Shown here piece after piece: positions 14,034 to 17,782 of a stretch of DNA of 17,782 nt (position 1 is the first letter of the stretch; every line of letters begins with the position of its first letter). Below the pieces are notes generated by a model that was not told where the DNA came from, made no database searches, and worked only from the letters and a program-made list of their open reading frames with translations. This stretch comes from JACDBZ01 sp036262075. Lineage in GTDB: Bacteria > Chloroflexota > Limnocylindria > QHBO01. Location: positions 1-17,782 of the forward strand of contig DATAJO010000007.1 of NCBI GenBank assembly GCA_036262075.1, given 5' to 3'. A program made the position numbers and the translations under genes.

Positions 14034-14245
14034 CGGTGGCTGCGCCCCTCGACCTCCGGCTCGGTGACCGCCTCCGGCTCCGGAAGGAGCACCCGTGCGG
14101 GAGCCGCGACTGGGAGGTCGTGCGGCTGGGGGCGGACATCGGCCTGGTGTGCATCGGCTGCGGCCACCGGATCCTGATGGATCGCCTCGACGTCGAGCGC
14201 CGCTTCACCGAGTACCTCGCCCGCGGCCCCGAGGCCACCGCCTGA
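14030..14245 (+). CDS. DUF951 family small protein with Cys-rich motif
   Basis: From TTG 14030 the product is 71 residues. It shows the full DUF951 pattern: a strand D-L-R-L-G-D-R-L-R-L-R-K (8-19), then H-P-C-G-S-R-D-W-E-V (21-30), R-L-G-A-D-I (32-37) and C-I-G-C-G-H (41-46). Three cysteines and two histidines in this arrangement suggest a small zinc-binding, SH3- or OB-like fold, but no activity is known to me. The start is a choice between TTG 14030 and GTG 14036. TTG was preferred because GAGGG (14019-14023) lies six bases upstream and the TTGA overlaps the tldE stop, a coupling seen throughout this block; GTG would give 69 residues. It is followed three bases later by the MFS gene. Confidence 0.85.
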   Translation: MTVAAPLDLRLGDRLRLRKEHPCGSRDWEVVRLGADIGLVCIGCGHRILMDRLDVERRFTEYLARGPEATA

Positions 14246-14248
14246 CCG

Positions 14249-15796
14249 ATGGCGCATTTCGAGGCCCCACCCGAGGGGGCGACCACCGGAGACCTGTCGG
14301 GCGCGGGGACGGTCTTCCGGAACCGCGCGTTCGTCTACCTCTGGTCGGCGCAGACGCTCAGCCAGCTGGCGAGCAACATGGTGCTTGCCGCGCTCATGGC
14401 GACCGTACGCCGTACGACCGGCTCGGACACCGCGGTCGCCGTCCTCATCCTCACCTTCCTCGTGCCGGCCGTGCTGTTCAGCACGCTCGGCGGGGTGCTC
14501 GTCGAGCGCAGCAACGCGAAGGTCATCATGCTGGCCACGAACGTCGTGCGGGCGTTCGGCATCATCGCGTTCGTCTTCGTGGCGCCGACGACGGCCACCG
14601 CCAACGTCCCGCTCGTCTACCTCATCAATTTCGTGATCGCCACGGCGACCGCGATCTTCGCGCCGGCCGAGCTGACCTCGATCCCGCGCATCGTCGAGCG
14701 GCGCCATCTCATGGTCGCGAACTCGGTGTTCGTGCTGACGATCAACGCGACGTTCGCGATCGGCTTCGGCTTCCTCGGGCCGCTCGTGCTCAACGTCTTC
14801 GGTCCGATCGCGGTCTACATCGTGGTGGCGGCGATGTTCGGCCTCGCCGCGCTCGCCATCCTGCCGCTGCCGGCGGTCGCCCCGGAGCGCATCACCACCT
14901 CGGTCGGCGACGCCGCCGGGCGCGCGTTCCACGAGGTCGCCGACCAGCTGGCCGAGGGCATCCGCTTCGTGCGCCAGCACCGGGTCATCGCCTGGAGCCT
15001 CGCCTACCTCGGCGTGTCGTCGAGCCTCATCGGCGTGCTCGGCGCGATCGGCCCCGGCTTCGCGGTCGACATCCTCGGCCTGTCCGAGGAGAACTTCTTC
15101 TTCATCATGGGCCCGGCGGGGCTCGGCGCGGTCGGCGGCATCCTGTTCCTCAACTCGTACGGCAAGCGCGTGCCGAAGCGGCTGCTCATCGACATCGGCC
15201 TGGTGGCGATGGGCGTCACACTCGTGCTCCTCGCCGTCATCCGGCCGCTGGCCACGGTGTTCGGTGCCGCCACGGCGCCGATCGAGGACGTCGTGCCGGC
15301 CCTCGCGCCGCTGCTCAGCCTCATCGCCATCGTCGTGTTCGTGGCGATCTTCGCGGGCATCGAGTACTCGTTCGTCGCCATCCCGGCCCAGACGGCGCTC
15401 CAGGAGGAGCTGCCGCCGAACGTGCGAGGCCGCATCTTCGGCATCCTGAACACGCTCCTGTCGGTCGCCTCGTTCGTGCCCGTCCTCGTGGCGCCCGCCG
15501 CGGCCGACATCATCAACCTGTTCTGGGAGGGCGCCGGGATCCCGGTCGTGATGGCCCTGCTCGGCACGCTGACCCTGTGGGCCGGCGTCGCCTCGTGGCG
15601 ACGGAACTCGCGTGCGGGGCTCCACAGGCACGACCGCGCTGCCGGGCAGGCGGGCCGGGAGCCGGCGTACGGGATCATCGCCGAGACGGAGGCGCCCGGC
15701 CTGCCGAGCGCGCCCGATCCGGTCGGGATGGGCGAGCGCTCGGAGGCGCCGCACCGGCATCGGCGACGCCGAAGGCGCGCCGCCGATGACGACTAG
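14249..15796 (+). CDS. MFS transporter (MFS_3/EntS-like)
   Basis: This 515-residue protein has about twelve membrane helices in two bundles (about 25-205 and 245-450), joined by a cytoplasmic loop (210-243). A motif-A-like loop G-G-V-L-V-E-R-S-N-A-K-V (81-92) lies between helices 2 and 3. Late in the C-half is E-E-L-P-P-N-V-R-G-R-I-F-G-I (386-399), the hallmark of MFS_3/enterobactin-exporter-like proteins. These are usually drug or metabolite effluxers; the substrate here cannot be told. After the last helix is a hydrophilic tail of about 65 residues, ending in a His/Arg-rich run and three Asp. The tail is unusual and overlaps the start of the next gene by 11 bases, so it may partly be a by-product of the compressed gene order. 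The ATG follows the DUF951 stop by three bases. Confidence 0.92.
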   Translation: MAHFEAPPEGATTGDLSGAGTVFRNRAFVYLWSAQTLSQLASNMVLAALMATVRRTTGSDTAVAVLILTFLVPAVLFSTLGGVLVERSNAKVIMLATNVVRAFGIIAFVFVAPTTATANVPLVYLINFVIATATAIFAPAELTSIPRIVERRHLMVANSVFVLTINATFAIGFGFLGPLVLNVFGPIAVYIVVAAMFGLAALAILPLPAVAPERITTSVGDAAGRAFHEVADQLAEGIRFVRQHRVIAWSLAYLGVSSSLIGVLGAIGPGFAVDILGLSEENFFFIMGPAGLGAVGGILFLNSYGKRVPKRLLIDIGLVAMGVTLVLLAVIRPLATVFGAATAPIEDVVPALAPLLSLIAIVVFVAIFAGIEYSFVAIPAQTALQEELPPNVRGRIFGILNTLLSVASFVPVLVAPAAADIINLFWEGAGIPVVMALLGTLTLWAGVASWRRNSRAGLHRHDRAAGQAGREPAYGIIAETEAPGLPSAPDPVGMGERSEAPHRHRRRRRRAADDD

Positions 15797-17075
15797 GCTC
15801 ATCGCCGCCGGGCTCCTCGCGATCTCCGCACTCGTCGCCTGGCTCACGATCACGATCCCGCTCGCCGCACGGCTGCTCCAGGTCGCGATCGCCGGCTCGA
15901 TGCTGTACGTCGCCTGGCTCGCCTGGCACGGCGCGCGGGCCATGCGCGCCGCGTTCGCCGCACCGCTGCGCTCGGACGGCCCCACCGAGCTCATCTCGCT
16001 CGTCATGCCGGCGCGCAACGAGGCGGCCGTCATCGGCGGCTCGGTGGCGTCGGTCCGCCGGCTCACCGACCCGGCGTGGGAGCTCCTCGTCGTCGACGAC
16101 GGGTCGGACGACGGCACCGGCGACCGCGCGCGGCAGGCGGCGAACGGCGACCCGCGCGTTCGCGTCGTGCGTCGCGAGCCGGGCGACGGGCCGCGCACGA
16201 AGGCCGCCGTCCTGGCCTTCGCGATGCCGCACCTGCGCGGCCCGATCGTTGGCGCGCTCGACGCCGATACGCGGGTCAGCCCGGATTTCCTCGCCCGCGT
16301 GCGCAGCGCGTGGGCGCGGGATCCCGACGCCGTGGCGCTCCAGGTCGCCCGGCGGCCGCGCAACGCGTCGCGCTCGTGGCTGCTCGCCGCCCAGGCCGAG
16401 GAGCAGCTGATGGACCTCGCCAGCCAGTGCGGCCGGCGCGCCGTCGACGGCACGGCCGAGCTGCGCGGCAACGGGATGTTCGTCCGCCGCGACGTCCTCG
16501 AGGCGGTCGGGGGCTGGAGCCCGACGGCGCTGACCGAGGATCTCGAGCTGTCGACGCGCCTGTCCGCCGCGGGCCATCACGTGGCGCTCGCCCCCGAGGC
16601 GGCGGTGGACGAGGAGGCGGTCGAGACGCTCGGGGCGCTGTGGCGCCAGCGGCTGCGCTGGGCGGAGGGCAGCCTGCGACGGCTCATGGAGCATGGGCCG
16701 GGCTTCCTCGCCGGCTCCCAGCCGATCGGCCGCAAGGTCGACTTCCTCGCCTTCAGCGCCGAGTTCCTGGTGCCGCCGCTGTTCGTGACGACGATCCTCG
16801 CCAGCCTGGTGACGATTCCGCTGCCGCAGCCCGCGGACTGGACCGTGCCCGCCTCGCTGTTCGTGGGCTACGGCCTCGGGGTGCTCCTCCTCGCCATCGG
16901 CGGCCTGTGGGCTGCCGGCGAGCGGGGCCCCGGGCTCGTCGGCCGCGGGATCCGTGGCGCGCTGTTCCTGTCGCACTGGCTCGTCGTCGTGCCGGCGGCG
17001 CTCGGACGGATCGCCTTCGGTCGCGGGCCGGCCGACTTCGTCCAGACGCCGCGCTTCACCGCTCCCGACGAATGA
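15786..17075 (+). CDS. Membrane glycosyltransferase, family 2
   Basis: The 429-residue product begins with two membrane helices (about 6-26 and 30-50), followed by a cytoplasmic GT-A domain (about 65-305). Catalytic landmarks run in order: the nucleotide-binding D-D-G-S-D-D-G (104-110), D-A-D-T (159-162, the DxD motif for metal and sugar nucleotide), T-E-D-L-E-L-S (250-256, the catalytic acidic pair) and Q-R-L-R-W (288-292, the QxxRW motif of processive or lipid-linked glycosyltransferases). At least three more helices follow (about 318-345, 356-376 and 390-411). It should add sugars to a lipid or growing polymer at the membrane inner face. BcsA- or hyaluronan-synthase-like and single-sugar lipid transferases share this plan, so the product is unknown. 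The ATG has GAAGG ten bases upstream; the stop overlaps the next start (ATGA). Confidence 0.93.
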   Translation: MTTRLIAAGLLAISALVAWLTITIPLAARLLQVAIAGSMLYVAWLAWHGARAMRAAFAAPLRSDGPTELISLVMPARNEAAVIGGSVASVRRLTDPAWELLVVDDGSDDGTGDRARQAANGDPRVRVVRREPGDGPRTKAAVLAFAMPHLRGPIVGALDADTRVSPDFLARVRSAWARDPDAVALQVARRPRNASRSWLLAAQAEEQLMDLASQCGRRAVDGTAELRGNGMFVRRDVLEAVGGWSPTALTEDLELSTRLSAAGHHVALAPEAAVDEEAVETLGALWRQRLRWAEGSLRRLMEHGPGFLAGSQPIGRKVDFLAFSAEFLVPPLFVTTILASLVTIPLPQPADWTVPASLFVGYGLGVLLLAIGGLWAAGERGPGLVGRGIRGALFLSHWLVVVPAALGRIAFGRGPADFVQTPRFTAPDE

Positions 17076-17782
17076 CCGGCGGTTCATCCGGCACTGTCGA
17101 CCTGATCGTCCGCGGCGAGGTGCTCCTCGCGGCCGACGGTGGCAGGGCCGAGCGGGCCGAGGCGCTCGCCATCCGCGACGGCCGCGTCGTGGCCACCGGC
17201 ACGGATGCCGAACTCACCGCGCTCGCCGGCGCGCGCACCACGGTCGTCGACGCGCGCGGGATGGCGGTCATCCCCGGGCTCCACGACTTCCACGTCCACC
17301 TCGTCGGCCTGGCGCGGCTGCGGGCCGGGATCGTGCTTGACGACGCACCGGACGGCGGCGAGGTCGGGCGGCGCATCGCCGACGCGGCCGCCTCCCGACC
17401 GCCCGATGCCTGGGTCACCGGACGCGGCTGGTCGGAGGCGCAGCTCGCCACGACGACGCCGGAGGCGCTGGAGGCGGCGACCAACGGCCGCCCGACGTTC
17501 GTCCGCAGCCACGACGGCCACTCGGCCTGGGCCTCGGCGGCGGCACGGGCCATCGCGGGCGTCGGGCCCGGGGCGGACGACCCGCCCGGCGGACGGATCG
17601 AGCGTGACCCGAGCGGCGCGCCGACCGGCGTCCTGCGCGAGACCGCGCTCGAGCTCGTCGCGGTCCACGTGCCCGAGCTCGCCGGCCACGACCTGTGGCC
17701 GCACCTCGACGCCACCCTGCGTGACCTCGCCGCGCTCGGGATCACCGGCGCTACCGAGGCGGGGGACTACACCGACGACAAC
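17072..17782 (+). CDS. YtcJ-type amidohydrolase, partial (3' end outside window)
   Basis: From the ATG at 17072 the frame stays open to the window end, giving 237 residues of a protein family usually near 520-550. The order of motifs fits the YtcJ-like (Amidohydro_3) branch of the metal-dependent hydrolases: an N-terminal beta-sandwich part with D-L-I-V-R-G-E (10-16) and I-R-D-G-R-V-V-A-T-G (34-43), then P-G-L-H-D-F-H-V-H-L (68-77) with the HxH metal ligands at 74 and 76. These are followed by W-V-T-G-R-G-W (114-120) and R-S-H-D-G-H-S-A-W (145-153). Such enzymes hydrolyse amide, formamide or cyclic C-N bonds of often unknown substrates in the cytoplasm. No signal peptide is present. The start overlaps the glycosyltransferase stop by four bases, so it is part of the same operon. 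Confidence 0.9.
   Translation, partial: MTGGSSGTVDLIVRGEVLLAADGGRAERAEALAIRDGRVVATGTDAELTALAGARTTVVDARGMAVIPGLHDFHVHLVGLARLRAGIVLDDAPDGGEVGRRIADAAASRPPDAWVTGRGWSEAQLATTTPEALEAATNGRPTFVRSHDGHSAWASAAARAIAGVGPGADDPPGGRIERDPSGAPTGVLRETALELVAVHVPELAGHDLWPHLDATLRDLAALGITGATEAGDYTDDN

Noticed and set aside
11221..14245. RiPP biosynthetic cluster
   Set aside because: TldD/TldE alone is widespread as general peptide protease; no precursor peptide, YcaO, radical SAM or lanthionine enzyme is visible in the window.
13766..16471. 901-codon open frame on the minus strand across tldE, DUF951, MFS and GT2
   Set aside because: It is antisense to four genes with clear family motifs, its translation is low-complexity Arg/Asp/Glu/His-rich, and such long shadow frames are expected at this GC content.

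Overview
The window is a very GC-rich, densely packed bacterial chromosome segment. It holds 19 protein genes, two of them cut by the window edges, and no gene-free stretch over 300 bases. I see no rRNA, tRNA, insertion sequence, CRISPR array or phage gene. GTG and TTG starts are frequent, several genes have Shine-Dalgarno sites, and neighbouring genes very often overlap by 4-17 bases. The mix of bacterial Ku, paired DUF881 proteins, TldD/TldE, a DUF951 protein and Opp-type binding protein at this base composition suggests a high-GC soil or freshwater lineage. My best guess is Chloroflexota (Limnocylindria-like), with Actinomycetota as the alternative. That placement is inference and has no marker gene behind it.

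Bases 1-2400 look like a stress and DNA-repair neighbourhood. On the minus strand is the start of a cupredoxin-like lipoprotein (partial). Divergent from it are a SRPBCC/polyketide-cyclase-like protein and a coupled, hydrophilic, probably disordered 132-residue protein. Converging on these is a two-gene minus-strand operon: a small DUF6582-like protein followed by the NHEJ end-binding protein Ku, whose ribosome binding site overlaps the end of the small gene. No LigD is present in the window. Bases 2410-5483 run on the plus strand: a DUF72/YecE protein, then an ABC-2 exporter made of an ATPase, with Gln at the usual H-loop His, and a six-helix permease. An inverted repeat follows the permease at the convergent junction.

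Bases 5565-6755 (minus strand) hold two unrecognised genes: a two-helix membrane protein with a long helical middle, and a soluble 178-residue protein. They diverge from the large plus-strand block at an AT-rich site around 6764.

From 6822 to the window end is a run of ten plus-strand genes. Nearly all overlap, and the only real gap is 43 bases (11178-11220). In order: an exported Opp-type solute-binding protein; a membrane-anchored HExxH gluzincin (peptidase-MA type); two tandem DUF881 membrane proteins; TldD and TldE/PmbA; a 71-residue DUF951 protein; an MFS transporter; a membrane GT2 glycosyltransferase; and the start of a YtcJ-type amidohydrolase. The first six suggest a peptide-handling theme: an outside protease, an outside peptide-binding protein and a cytoplasmic metalloprotease pair, tied to membrane DUF881 proteins otherwise known from cell-division clusters. 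No peptide permease and no RiPP precursor are visible. This grouping is the most interesting candidate for an undescribed functional unit, but its joint function is inference from gene order.
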